The notes beneath the pieces were generated by a model. The model was not told where the DNA came from. It made no database searches and worked only from the letters and a program-made list of their open reading frames with translations. Shown here one piece after another: positions 51,672 through 59,996 of a stretch of 64,000 bases of DNA. Made by a program: the position numbers and the translations under genes. The first letter of the stretch is position 1; each line of letters begins with the position of its first letter. The stretch covers positions 92,867-156,866 of the forward strand of contig NZ_RJUB01000015.1 in NCBI RefSeq assembly GCF_024343615.1, given 5' to 3'. This DNA comes from Ferruginibacter sp. HRS2-29 (lineage in GTDB: Bacteria > Bacteroidota > Bacteroidia > Chitinophagales > Chitinophagaceae).

Positions 51672-54248
51672 TCAGAATCTCAGGCCGATGCTTGCGAAGA
51701 AGTTCAGGCCATATGAATAGAATTGTTTTGCAGGGAACTTGTTCACGTTCTTTTCTTCAAAGTCAAAACGCAATTGTTCGTAACCGCCGGAAACCAGGTT
51801 CTTATTGTTCAGCAGGTTGTTTACCCCAACATTGAATACCAGGTAAGTATTGCTGCTCACAGATTTGAAACGGTTGCGCATTTTCCAGGAATATCCTGCA
51901 AATGCATCTACAGAGAACTGGTCGTCCAATTGTGTCTGGTCGATGATCTGATGGTAAAGTTCAGAATCCCTGTCCAATCCTTCCACTGCTGTGGAAGTCC
52001 TGCGGATCGGGTTGAAATCCAACCACATTTTCCTGAAATAATTCACATTCACATTCACGAACCAATATTTTGGCGAGCGGTAATCCAACCCGATCGTGTA
52101 AGCTTCCTGTGGTGTAGGCACCCGGAAGTTATTGGAATAAACGGTTGTTTTCGCCAATATTTCTGCGCTGTTATCTACTGTTACTGTTGCCTGCTGACGG
52201 GTGTTGTAATAAAAACGTCCGATAGCAGCTGCCGCATTTACACTCAGACCTTTGTATACTTTAGCTTCTGCACCAAATTCGATACCTGTATGGTATTTAC
52301 CGATGTTGCTCAACGCATAGTTAACAAAGTTCTGGTACTGGTCATTGTAGAACGTAAGCACATTCAGCTGGTTTTTGAACTCAGTATAATAACCGGTCAG
52401 ACGTAGTTTCACTTTTGGCGCATTCATGATATAACCGCCTTCCACAGAAGTGATCTGCTCGTTTTTCAGGTTATCCTGTTCAAAATCCCTCGTCCTTGGA
52501 GCTATATACGCATTTTCAAAGAACGGCGCTTTGGTCATATAAGATGCGTTGGCGAAAATATAATTTCGGCCGTTGAACTTATAAGTGATACCGCCTTTTG
52601 CGCTGTAATTATAAAATTCGTTCTTTTTAGATTTACCGAAAGAATTATCGGGGAACAAACCGTTCCTTACATTACCCACCCTCCAGAAAGTTGTATAGGA
52701 ATGTTCTGCCGCCAGGAAGAAATCGATCTTACGGAACCTGAATACAGATTGTACCCATCCGCTCGCTTTTTTAATATCGATATCATAATCGTAACCGAAT
52801 TTATCCCCCACACCCAGGATCCTGTTCGGACGGTTGAGGTCATTCTGGTTGGCAGTAGTATTTCCCTGGAAATCCCTTTCTGCAAACTGGTTAACATCTA
52901 CATAGAAGTCGCCACCCAGCAGGTCGTTCACTTCTTTATAATAATTATTCTTCTGCGACTGGTAAGTAAGCCCTGCAGAAAATTCTACATTTTTACTCAA
53001 CGTAGTGTTCAACGTGGTGTTGAAGTTATACTTGGTAGTATTGATGATCCTTTCTTCCAGGATATACCTTGACCTTTTACCGGATACATCATTACCAGCT
53101 ATGCCATCTGCATTCTTGATAGTGCTGAAAGAAGCATAGTTGGTATTATATAGTTTATCCCAGTTGATCTGGCGCAGGTTTACGTCGTTCTGCAACGCAG
53201 TCAGTACTGAACTTTTCAGTTCGTCTGTCAGCTGGTAACTAGGCAGGTAACGGTAATAATCCGGCCTTGGATCCGGTGCATTGTACCAGTCGATAGCGGT
53301 AGTGCTCCTTTTACCAACGGTGATGGAAGCTGCTGTAAGCAACGACGTTTTATCGGAAATTTTCCAGTCGTGGGTCAATATCCCTATCGGCTGGAAAGAT
53401 TTTGCTACGCTTGAATTCCTTTTTTTACCATTCTGGTAACCCCAGTAAGGGTTGTAAAAATTGGTACCGGCGATGTCCAGCATTTCCTGAACAGAAGCGC
53501 CCTGGCGGCCGTTTTCAGTTGGCGTACCAAAAGCTACGAAAGACAACAGGTGCCTGTCGGAGAAACGTTTGTCCACACCAACATAAAGTGATGACCCGTC
53601 ATAATAGGTACCATCGGCAAACCCTTCATCCGCCCAGCGGCGTGAACCGGATACGCTGAATGCCCATCCTTTTTTATTGAGGCCGGTTGAATGGGTAACC
53701 ATCAAACGGTTGCTGTAGTTCCTGTTAGACACTGCATAATTGATGCTTGTCTGGCTGCGCTGGTAAGAAGCCCTTGTATCGAGATAGTTGATACCGCCCA
53801 GTTCCCCATAAGCGTAAGTGGTTGGTTTCATACCTAACGTATTGTCCTTGTTGCGGGTAACATCGTTCAACCCACCCCATAAACCGTAAGGAGTGAAGCC
53901 GTTATCGAGGTTTTCCATTGGTGCACCATTCATGTAGGTACCAAACATATCCGCATCATACCCTCTCACCCTGAACCTTACGGCCCCGAATTTGAAAGAG
54001 GCGGCATTCAGGAAAGGGTCCCTGCCGGCGTTCAATACAGAAGAAATATTCTGAGCGCTCCCGTCATTGGCATCATCGTCCAGCGATACTACCGGGATAT
54101 TGTCCACCGAAATCTCCCTTACACTTTCAAGGATGGTAGAATCTGTTCTGAGTGAGTCTGGCTTTGGCTTTTCCTGGGCTAACACCGGGTGGGAAACCAC
54201 CAGCATTAACAGCCCCGCAGCCATTAATTTGTAGAATTTTTGCAGCAT
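51672..54248 (-). CDS. TonB-dependent outer membrane receptor
   Basis: An 858-aa outer-membrane active transporter with signal MLQKFYKLMAAGLLMLVVSH. The plug (about 35-190) includes VRFRVRGYDADMFGTYMNGA and NGFTPYGLWGGLNDVTRN. The 22-strand barrel ends with FFASIGLRF, with the terminal Phe needed for insertion. I see no N-terminal carboxypeptidase-like or SusC-type extension and no SusD gene; the DUF5689 lipoprotein takes that place. ATG 54248 is preferred; an in-frame ATG at 54302 lies upstream of the promoter. The substrate is unknown; context hints at nucleotides or nucleic-acid products. Confidence 0.92.
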   Translation of the reverse strand: MLQKFYKLMAAGLLMLVVSHPVLAQEKPKPDSLRTDSTILESVREISVDNIPVVSLDDDANDGSAQNISSVLNAGRDPFLNAASFKFGAVRFRVRGYDADMFGTYMNGAPMENLDNGFTPYGLWGGLNDVTRNKDNTLGMKPTTYAYGELGGINYLDTRASYQRSQTSINYAVSNRNYSNRLMVTHSTGLNKKGWAFSVSGSRRWADEGFADGTYYDGSSLYVGVDKRFSDRHLLSFVAFGTPTENGRQGASVQEMLDIAGTNFYNPYWGYQNGKKRNSSVAKSFQPIGILTHDWKISDKTSLLTAASITVGKRSTTAIDWYNAPDPRPDYYRYLPSYQLTDELKSSVLTALQNDVNLRQINWDKLYNTNYASFSTIKNADGIAGNDVSGKRSRYILEERIINTTKYNFNTTLNTTLSKNVEFSAGLTYQSQKNNYYKEVNDLLGGDFYVDVNQFAERDFQGNTTANQNDLNRPNRILGVGDKFGYDYDIDIKKASGWVQSVFRFRKIDFFLAAEHSYTTFWRVGNVRNGLFPDNSFGKSKKNEFYNYSAKGGITYKFNGRNYIFANASYMTKAPFFENAYIAPRTRDFEQDNLKNEQITSVEGGYIMNAPKVKLRLTGYYTEFKNQLNVLTFYNDQYQNFVNYALSNIGKYHTGIEFGAEAKVYKGLSVNAAAAIGRFYYNTRQQATVTVDNSAEILAKTTVYSNNFRVPTPQEAYTIGLDYRSPKYWFVNVNVNYFRKMWLDFNPIRRTSTAVEGLDRDSELYHQIIDQTQLDDQFSVDAFAGYSWKMRNRFKSVSSNTYLVFNVGVNNLLNNKNLVSGGYEQLRFDFEEKNVNKFPAKQFYSYGLNFFASIGLRF

Positions 54249-54267
54249 AGTTTTTTTATTGAAGGGG

Positions 54268-54275
54268 CAAATGTA
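54268..54275 (-). promoter_or_regulatory. Promoter -7 element for TonB receptor operon
   Basis: TACATTTG on the minus strand, 19 bp before the receptor ATG, fits TAnnTTTG. Confidence 0.55.
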
Positions 54276-54362
54276 AGGGTACTTTGCGTAACTGGTTGAC
54301 ATTTTTTTAGAGTTATTATAAACATAATTTTAACTTAACAATTTTGAATATGGCCATATATA

Positions 54363-54370
54363 TATCTTTG
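54363..54370 (+). promoter_or_regulatory. Promoter -7 element for EEP nuclease gene
   Basis: TATCTTTG lies 16 bp before the ATG at 54387. It is back-to-back with the receptor promoter in a 138-bp gap, so one regulator could control both. Confidence 0.65.
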
Positions 54371-54386
54371 CGCACATTAATTTTTT

Positions 54387-55424
54387 ATGATAAAGACATT
54401 ACTCACTGCAATTCTGCTGTTTAGCCTCACAGGTTTATTTGCACAGAATAACTACAGGGTTTCCCTGATAGGGTTTTACAACCTTGAAAACTTTTACGAT
54501 ACGGTAAATAACCCGATGGTAAATGACGAGGAATTCCTGCCAAACAGCGACAGGCACTACAATACACATATATATATGGATAAGGTAGACAGGCTGGCCA
54601 CTGTAATTTCGCAGATGGGGACCGATATCAGCCCCGATGGACTGGCGCTTTTAGGGGTAGCCGAAGTGGAGAACGATACCGTGCTCACCGATCTTATCCA
54701 CTCCCCGAAGCTGAAAGACAGGAAATGGAAGATCGAGCATTTCGACTCACCCGATTTCAGGGGCGTGGACGTGGGATTGTTATATAACCCCAAGTATTTC
54801 AAAGTCTTACATAGCCGGCCGCTTTTTGTAAAATTGCCTGGTGGAAGTAAGGATTCTTATTTTACCAGGGATATATTATATGTAAAAGGTATCCTCGATG
54901 GCGATACCATACATGTTTTCGTCAACCACTGGCCATCCAGGTCGGGGGGCGAAGAAAGGTCGATCCCGGCGAGGGCAGCAGCAGCAGGGGTGTGCAAACA
55001 ACGGGTGGATTCGCTGATGGCGATCAATCCTAACACCAAAGTAGTGATCATGGGGGATCTGAATGACGATCCGGTAAGCCCGAGCGTAACTAAAACGATC
55101 GGCGCCAAAGGGAAAATAAAAGACGTGGCTGTTTCCGGCATATACAATCCCTGGACGGAAATGTACAAAAGAGGGATCGGAACGCTGGCTTACCAGGATG
55201 CCTGGGGGCTTTTCGACCAGATCATGGTATCACAGGCCTGGCTGGATAAGGCACAGCCGGGGTATTTTTTCCAGAAAGCGATCATATTTAATAAAGAATT
55301 CCTGGTGCAAAAAACCGGCAAATTCAGGGGTTACAGCAAAAGGACCTGGGATGGCAATACCTACAATTATGGGTATAGCGATCACTTACCGGTATTTGTG
55401 GAAATGCTGAAAAAGGTCAATTAA
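54387..55424 (+). CDS. Secreted endonuclease/exonuclease/phosphatase-family protein
   Basis: A 345-aa hydrolase with signal peptide MIKTLLTAILLFSLTGLFAQ. EEP (DNase I-like) catalytic motifs in order: FYNLENFYD, LGVAEVEN (metal Glu), FRGVDVGLLY, VNHWPSRSGG (catalytic His), VIMGDLNDDP (Asp/Asn), FDQIMVS and YSDHLPVFVE (Asp-His). It should cleave phosphodiesters or phosphoesters of nucleic acids, nucleotides or related compounds outside the cytoplasm. It is divergent from the TonB receptor-DUF5689-LTD operon. The family also includes sphingomyelinases and inositol phosphatases, so the substrate is not certain. Confidence 0.9.
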   Translation: MIKTLLTAILLFSLTGLFAQNNYRVSLIGFYNLENFYDTVNNPMVNDEEFLPNSDRHYNTHIYMDKVDRLATVISQMGTDISPDGLALLGVAEVENDTVLTDLIHSPKLKDRKWKIEHFDSPDFRGVDVGLLYNPKYFKVLHSRPLFVKLPGGSKDSYFTRDILYVKGILDGDTIHVFVNHWPSRSGGEERSIPARAAAAGVCKQRVDSLMAINPNTKVVIMGDLNDDPVSPSVTKTIGAKGKIKDVAVSGIYNPWTEMYKRGIGTLAYQDAWGLFDQIMVSQAWLDKAQPGYFFQKAIIFNKEFLVQKTGKFRGYSKRTWDGNTYNYGYSDHLPVFVEMLKKVN

Positions 55425-55520
55425 GAGGTTTAAAAGGTTTAAAAGTTCAAGAGGTTCAAGAGGTTGCGTTTTAACGGGCTTCCTGAGCCTCTTGAACATT
55501 TTGAACTTTTTGAACTGTTG
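55425..55520. repeat. GTTCAAGAG nonamer hairpin after the EEP gene
   Basis: AGTTCAAGAGGTTCAAGAGG (55444-55463) faces GAGCCTCTTGAACATTTTGA (from 55484) around the loop TTGCGTTTTAACGGGCTTCC. It starts at the EEP stop codon. Confidence 0.75.
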
Positions 55521-55651
55521 AAGCAGCGTCAACGAATAATCGGTTATCTTATTGTTACGTGGATAATTTGTGGCCTTATTTTTCTGGCGCAAAGTATCCA
55601 AAACCCCTATCTTTACACACTTATCACATCTATCTATCTCAAAAAAATTGT

Positions 55652-58477
55652 ATGAAGAAAATTTTTACTAAAAAAATCATGCTGGCTGTTTTGCTGATGA
55701 TGAACGTAGGTTTATTATCCGCCCAGCAGCTCTTAACGGATAATTTTAACTATTCCGGCGCTCTTACTGCAAATGGCTGGGCTGCCCACAGTGGTACCGG
55801 CGCAAGTGCCGTTTCTACTACCACAGGGCTTACCTACACCGGCCTTTCTACAAGTGGTATCGGAAATGCAGCTTTGATTGGCAGCGTAGGTGGTGGTGAG
55901 GATGTGAACAGAACGTTTACAGCACAAACTACGGACGGCCAGAACATTTACTTTTCAGCAATGGTTAATATCACTGAGGCGGCTTCTGCCAAAACCGGTG
56001 ATTATATCATTCACCTTGGGCCAAGCCCTATAGGGAGTACGTTTATCTCCAGGGTATTCGTTAGAGTTGTTGCAGATGCCGTTAATTTCGGTATCAGTAA
56101 TAATGGCACCGCTAACTGGGGAACGACTTCTTTTGCAAAAAACACTACCTACCTGCTGGTAGTTAAATATACTATCAGTACTACAGCCAACGATCCGCTT
56201 TCTATGTGGGTAATTCCTGCTGGCGTACCTGCTTCTGAAGCGGCTGCCGGCACACCGGAAGTGACTACCACTTCTGCCAATGGCAACAACAGCATCGGAT
56301 CGATCGCTTTGAGGCAGGGAAGCACCAGCCAGCCTCAAACTGTAGTGGATGGCCTGCTCGTAGGTTTAACCTGGGCTGATGTAACTCCAACTGTTGCAAC
56401 CGGCCCTACCTTGGGAACTACTGGCAACGCAACCAACCTTTCAACTGTTCAAGGTACGGCATCCGCAAGCGGAAGCTTCAACGTTACTGGTACTGATCTC
56501 ACGGGTTTCCCCGGAACCATCCTCGCAACAGCTTCTTCAACTGACTTCCAGGTTTCTAACGATAATGCAAGCTGGGGCCCGACAACTACTATTCCTTACA
56601 CTTCAGCCACTTTAGCTGCAACTCCGGTATATGTTCGCCTTAGCGCCACTGCTCCTTTGGGAACGGCAACAGGCACAGTATCTCTTGCCGGTGGCGGTGC
56701 AACAACAATTAATGCTAATGTAGGTGGTAATGTATTGGTTGCTGAACCAACTGTACAGGCTTCAAATATTGTTATTTCTGCGGTTAATGATAACGGTTTT
56801 ACCATTGACTGGACAAACGGAAACGGTGCTGCAAGGATCATAGCAGTAAGGCAAACAACAGCGGCGGCTATTGCCCCTGCCGATGGATCTGTATATACTA
56901 CTACCCTTGGTGGCGGAAATACCATCTGGTACAACAATACCGGCAACGCTACTACAGTCGTTACCGGCCTCGTTTCAGGTACCAGCTACACAGTACATGC
57001 CTACGAATACAATGGTTCTACAGCAGGTACCACCAACTACCTTACTACATCTGCTGCCAATAACCCTGTAACAGTTTCTACCACTGGTATTTCTCCAAAT
57101 ATCCAGCAAGGGTTCTTTACTTCCGTAAGTACACCGCTATACGGCGCAAGGTCTGCTATCAGGATACCAACCGTTGCAGTAGGTACTATCAGCGGACTGG
57201 CACCAAATACAACTTATCGTTACTACAGCACCGGTGCATCATCCGCTGATTTCGGTACAAGCAATAGTGCGGGTACACTAGTATTGAATGATTATACCGT
57301 TACTACCCCGTCGTTCTACACTGCAAGTACAGGTAGCCTTACAACTGCAGGTTCTTATGGCAAATTCACTTCAGATGCAAACGGTAAATTTACCGGCACG
57401 TTCGGGTATTTTGCTTCTACCAACAACAGGTTCGATTCAGGTGCGAATGTATTCGTTACTGTAACGATCGGCGAAGATGTTACACCCTTCAGCGTTAAAT
57501 ACCGCTTTGCACTTGATCAATCCATTAAAATGCTCGATTGGGGTACTGCTCCTGCAGAAGGTTCTTTTATCAAAGGCGCTTCTCTTGCATCAGCAAATAA
57601 TGTGGTGGCCCTTTGGAACAGCATCGATGGAAACATCGTAGCAGCACGGCCTTTAGCAATGACCCTCGTTGAAGATAACGCTACTACTACCGCACCTGTT
57701 GCTCCATATGATGAAACCGCAGGTAGCTGGAATACTGTTATCCCAAATGACAACCCGGAAGGTGTGCGTCTCATCCAGCAGTTCACCCCAACAGGTGTGG
57801 TGGTTGGTTGCAATAGCGATGCCGATGGCACATGGCCTTCAGGTGTTTCCACCAGCGATCCGGTAAACGGTTCCGTAACTGCCAACGCATTGCAGATCAC
57901 TGTAGGCGATGCTCCGCTGAATGCCGGCTCCTGCTTCGGTATCCTGCCTGTGAGCCTCGTAAACTTCACTGCTACAAAAGTGAACAGGACTGTTACCCTG
58001 AAATGGACAACTGCCCAGGAACTGAACTCCAGGAATTTCGTGATCGAAAGGTCTACCGACAACAGGACATGGACCAGCATCGCAACCGTTGCGGCAGCAG
58101 GTTTCAGCAATGTTGTTAAAAACTATGCGTATGTAGATAACACCCCGGCAAAAGGCATCAACTACTACCGTTTGAAACAGGTAGACGTTGATTACAGGTC
58201 TGTAACTTCAGCGGTAAGGCCGGTATTGTTCAGCGAACAATACGCCATCACTGTAGCACCAAATCCTGCAACTGACTTCATCAATGTGTACATCGCTAAA
58301 AACGACCAGAAAACCACACAGGTGATCGTGGCGGATATCAATGGCAAAGTGATTGAAAAACGCAACACCGCTGACCAGTTGCTGCAGATCAGCACCAGCC
58401 GTTTCGCTAAAGGCGTATACTTTGTAAAAGTGCTCACCGACGAACAGACCACTACACAAAAAGTGATCGTTCAGTAA
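55652..58477 (+). CDS. T9SS-secreted multidomain protein
   Basis: A 941-aa secreted protein with signal peptide MKKIFTKKIMLAVLLMMNVG, cut near SAQQ. An N-terminal concanavalin/LamG-like domain covers about 25-270 (TDNFNYSGALTANGWAAHSG, VVDGLLVGLTWADV). One beta-sandwich module of the same type as in the LTD protein follows (about 285-385; GTDLTGFPGTILATASSTDF, PYTSATLAATPVYVRLS), then a fibronectin-III-like domain and further beta-rich regions. A type A T9SS sorting tail (about 865-941; APNPATDFINVYI, KGVYFVKVLTDE) ends the protein. The shared module suggests common ancestry or function with the LTD protein. Start ATG 55652 precedes the signal peptide. Confidence 0.85.
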   Translation: MKKIFTKKIMLAVLLMMNVGLLSAQQLLTDNFNYSGALTANGWAAHSGTGASAVSTTTGLTYTGLSTSGIGNAALIGSVGGGEDVNRTFTAQTTDGQNIYFSAMVNITEAASAKTGDYIIHLGPSPIGSTFISRVFVRVVADAVNFGISNNGTANWGTTSFAKNTTYLLVVKYTISTTANDPLSMWVIPAGVPASEAAAGTPEVTTTSANGNNSIGSIALRQGSTSQPQTVVDGLLVGLTWADVTPTVATGPTLGTTGNATNLSTVQGTASASGSFNVTGTDLTGFPGTILATASSTDFQVSNDNASWGPTTTIPYTSATLAATPVYVRLSATAPLGTATGTVSLAGGGATTINANVGGNVLVAEPTVQASNIVISAVNDNGFTIDWTNGNGAARIIAVRQTTAAAIAPADGSVYTTTLGGGNTIWYNNTGNATTVVTGLVSGTSYTVHAYEYNGSTAGTTNYLTTSAANNPVTVSTTGISPNIQQGFFTSVSTPLYGARSAIRIPTVAVGTISGLAPNTTYRYYSTGASSADFGTSNSAGTLVLNDYTVTTPSFYTASTGSLTTAGSYGKFTSDANGKFTGTFGYFASTNNRFDSGANVFVTVTIGEDVTPFSVKYRFALDQSIKMLDWGTAPAEGSFIKGASLASANNVVALWNSIDGNIVAARPLAMTLVEDNATTTAPVAPYDETAGSWNTVIPNDNPEGVRLIQQFTPTGVVVGCNSDADGTWPSGVSTSDPVNGSVTANALQITVGDAPLNAGSCFGILPVSLVNFTATKVNRTVTLKWTTAQELNSRNFVIERSTDNRTWTSIATVAAAGFSNVVKNYAYVDNTPAKGINYYRLKQVDVDYRSVTSAVRPVLFSEQYAITVAPNPATDFINVYIAKNDQKTTQVIVADINGKVIEKRNTADQLLQISTSRFAKGVYFVKVLTDEQTTTQKVIVQ

Positions 58478-58550
58478 GATAAATCTCCCGGTACCCGTTT
58501 TTCGTAAGTAGCAGCAACGGCCGCTGATTTGTGAAAGACGGGTAATCTGC

Positions 58551-58600
58551 AACCGCATCAAATTAGTTACCCTACGGTAATGGTTTGATGCGGTTTTTTT
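58551..58600 (+). terminator. Terminator behind T9SS protein gene
   Basis: A 12-bp stem, AACCGCATCAAA/TTTGATGCGGTT, with an inner small hairpin in the loop and a T7 run, lies 73 bp after the stop. Confidence 0.9.
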
Positions 58601-58690
58601 GTAATTTCACCCCCGCATTCAAGCATCCGGGATAAAACACCTTTGATCAAATCAAATCATCAACGAATGCAGGTTTCAACTCGTATACAA

Positions 58691-59974
58691 ATGAAAATAC
58701 ACAGCTCCTTCTGTGCGCTCTTCCTATTCTTGTTTTCCACTGCCGCAAATGCACAGAATGTGGGCATTGGTACCGATACCCCTAATGATGGCAAACTGGA
58801 GATCATTTCCGCTACCGGCAACCAGCTGATCAGCCGGAACACTGCCACCAGTACCGGGCTTTCTTTTTCTATCATCAACAACAATCCCACCCTCGGTTTC
58901 AACGGGATGGGTAAGAATACAAATGACGCCTACGGTTACCTCGGAACCGGTTATGCCGGTTTCCTCGAATATTCACCGGTAACAGGCACTTTCAATTTTT
59001 TTTCAGGAGATGTATCAGCGGCTACTCCCAACGTTGATCTCACCGGCGGCACCTCTTCGCTTTTTTCTATCAGCCGCCTGGGTTACCTGGGGCTGGGGCA
59101 GGCAGCACCCCTGGAAGGATTACACTTGAAAGGAAAGAATATCCGCCTTGATAACTTATTCGACGCAAGATCTGTAATGCTGCTGAGCGGCGATGATGGC
59201 AGGCTTGGTGGCGAGATCCGTTTATTTTCAAATGGCAGCGCCGACAGTACCGTAGTGATCAAAGCCAGCAATGGCGATGGCCTGGGCGGCGATATCGCTC
59301 TCATCAACCCGAGCACGCTTACAAGAACAGCACAGATGAACGGTGGCCCCGAAGGTGGTGAGATCAAATTATTTCCTCACGGAGAAACAGACAGCACCAT
59401 CATCATCAAAGGCAGCAACGCGGTGGGCAACGGCGCCGAAATTTTATTTGTAAATCCTGCCACCGATACCCGTACGATGGAGATCAGCGGCAATTACAAC
59501 TCATCGGGCCGCAGCAGGATCATCGTTGATGAACTGCAGATCAAAGGCGGGGCAGACTTCGCCGAATACTTCGACATCACCGCTCCTGAAAACGAAACAC
59601 CCTTGCCGGGCATGCTTGTTTCAATCGATGAAAACAACACCGGTAAACTTACTGTGAGCAATATACCTTACGATAAAAAAGTAGCCGGCGTTATCAGCGG
59701 GGCCAATGGCATCCTTCCGGGTATGACGATGGGCCACAAGAATACGATCGCCGATGGGGCATTCCCGGTGGCCATCTCAGGGCGCATCTATGTAATGGCT
59801 GATGCCACTAAAAATCCGATCAACCCAGGCGATCAACTTACTACTTCTTCCCTTCCGGGATATGCGATGAAAGCTACCAATTACAAAAAAGCACAGGGCG
59901 CCATCATCGGTAAAGCAATGAGTAAACTTTCCGGTGGCAAAGGCATGGTGCTGGTGCTGATCGGTACAAGATAA
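58691..59974 (+). CDS. Exported repeat-rich protein with tail-spike-like C-terminus
   Basis: A 427-aa protein with signal peptide MKIHSSFCALFLFLFSTAANAQ. The mature N-terminus NVGIGTDTPNDGKLEI is the opening seen in many exported Bacteroidota proteins related to phage tail-spike/adhesin shafts. Two tandem segments of about 50 residues (GGEIRLFSNGSADSTVVIKA, GGEIKLFPHGETDSTIIIKG) are internal repeats. The C-terminal domain (about 285-427; ADFAEYFDI, PGMLVSIDENN, KKVAGVISGANG) looks like the C-terminal module of G2-peptidase-type tail-spike proteins; this is a resemblance, not a proven match. It precedes the protease gene by 22 bp on the same strand. Upstream in-frame starts at 58643 and 58667 are possible. 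Confidence 0.7.
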   Translation: MKIHSSFCALFLFLFSTAANAQNVGIGTDTPNDGKLEIISATGNQLISRNTATSTGLSFSIINNNPTLGFNGMGKNTNDAYGYLGTGYAGFLEYSPVTGTFNFFSGDVSAATPNVDLTGGTSSLFSISRLGYLGLGQAAPLEGLHLKGKNIRLDNLFDARSVMLLSGDDGRLGGEIRLFSNGSADSTVVIKASNGDGLGGDIALINPSTLTRTAQMNGGPEGGEIKLFPHGETDSTIIIKGSNAVGNGAEILFVNPATDTRTMEISGNYNSSGRSRIIVDELQIKGGADFAEYFDITAPENETPLPGMLVSIDENNTGKLTVSNIPYDKKVAGVISGANGILPGMTMGHKNTIADGAFPVAISGRIYVMADATKNPINPGDQLTTSSLPGYAMKATNYKKAQGAIIGKAMSKLSGGKGMVLVLIGTR

Positions 59975-59996
59975 TCCGGGACTGTAAATCTTTTTC

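Noticed and set aside
58691..59974. Prophage tail fibre
   Set aside because: It has a normal signal peptide and no phage genes around it; the similarity is limited to the C-terminal module.
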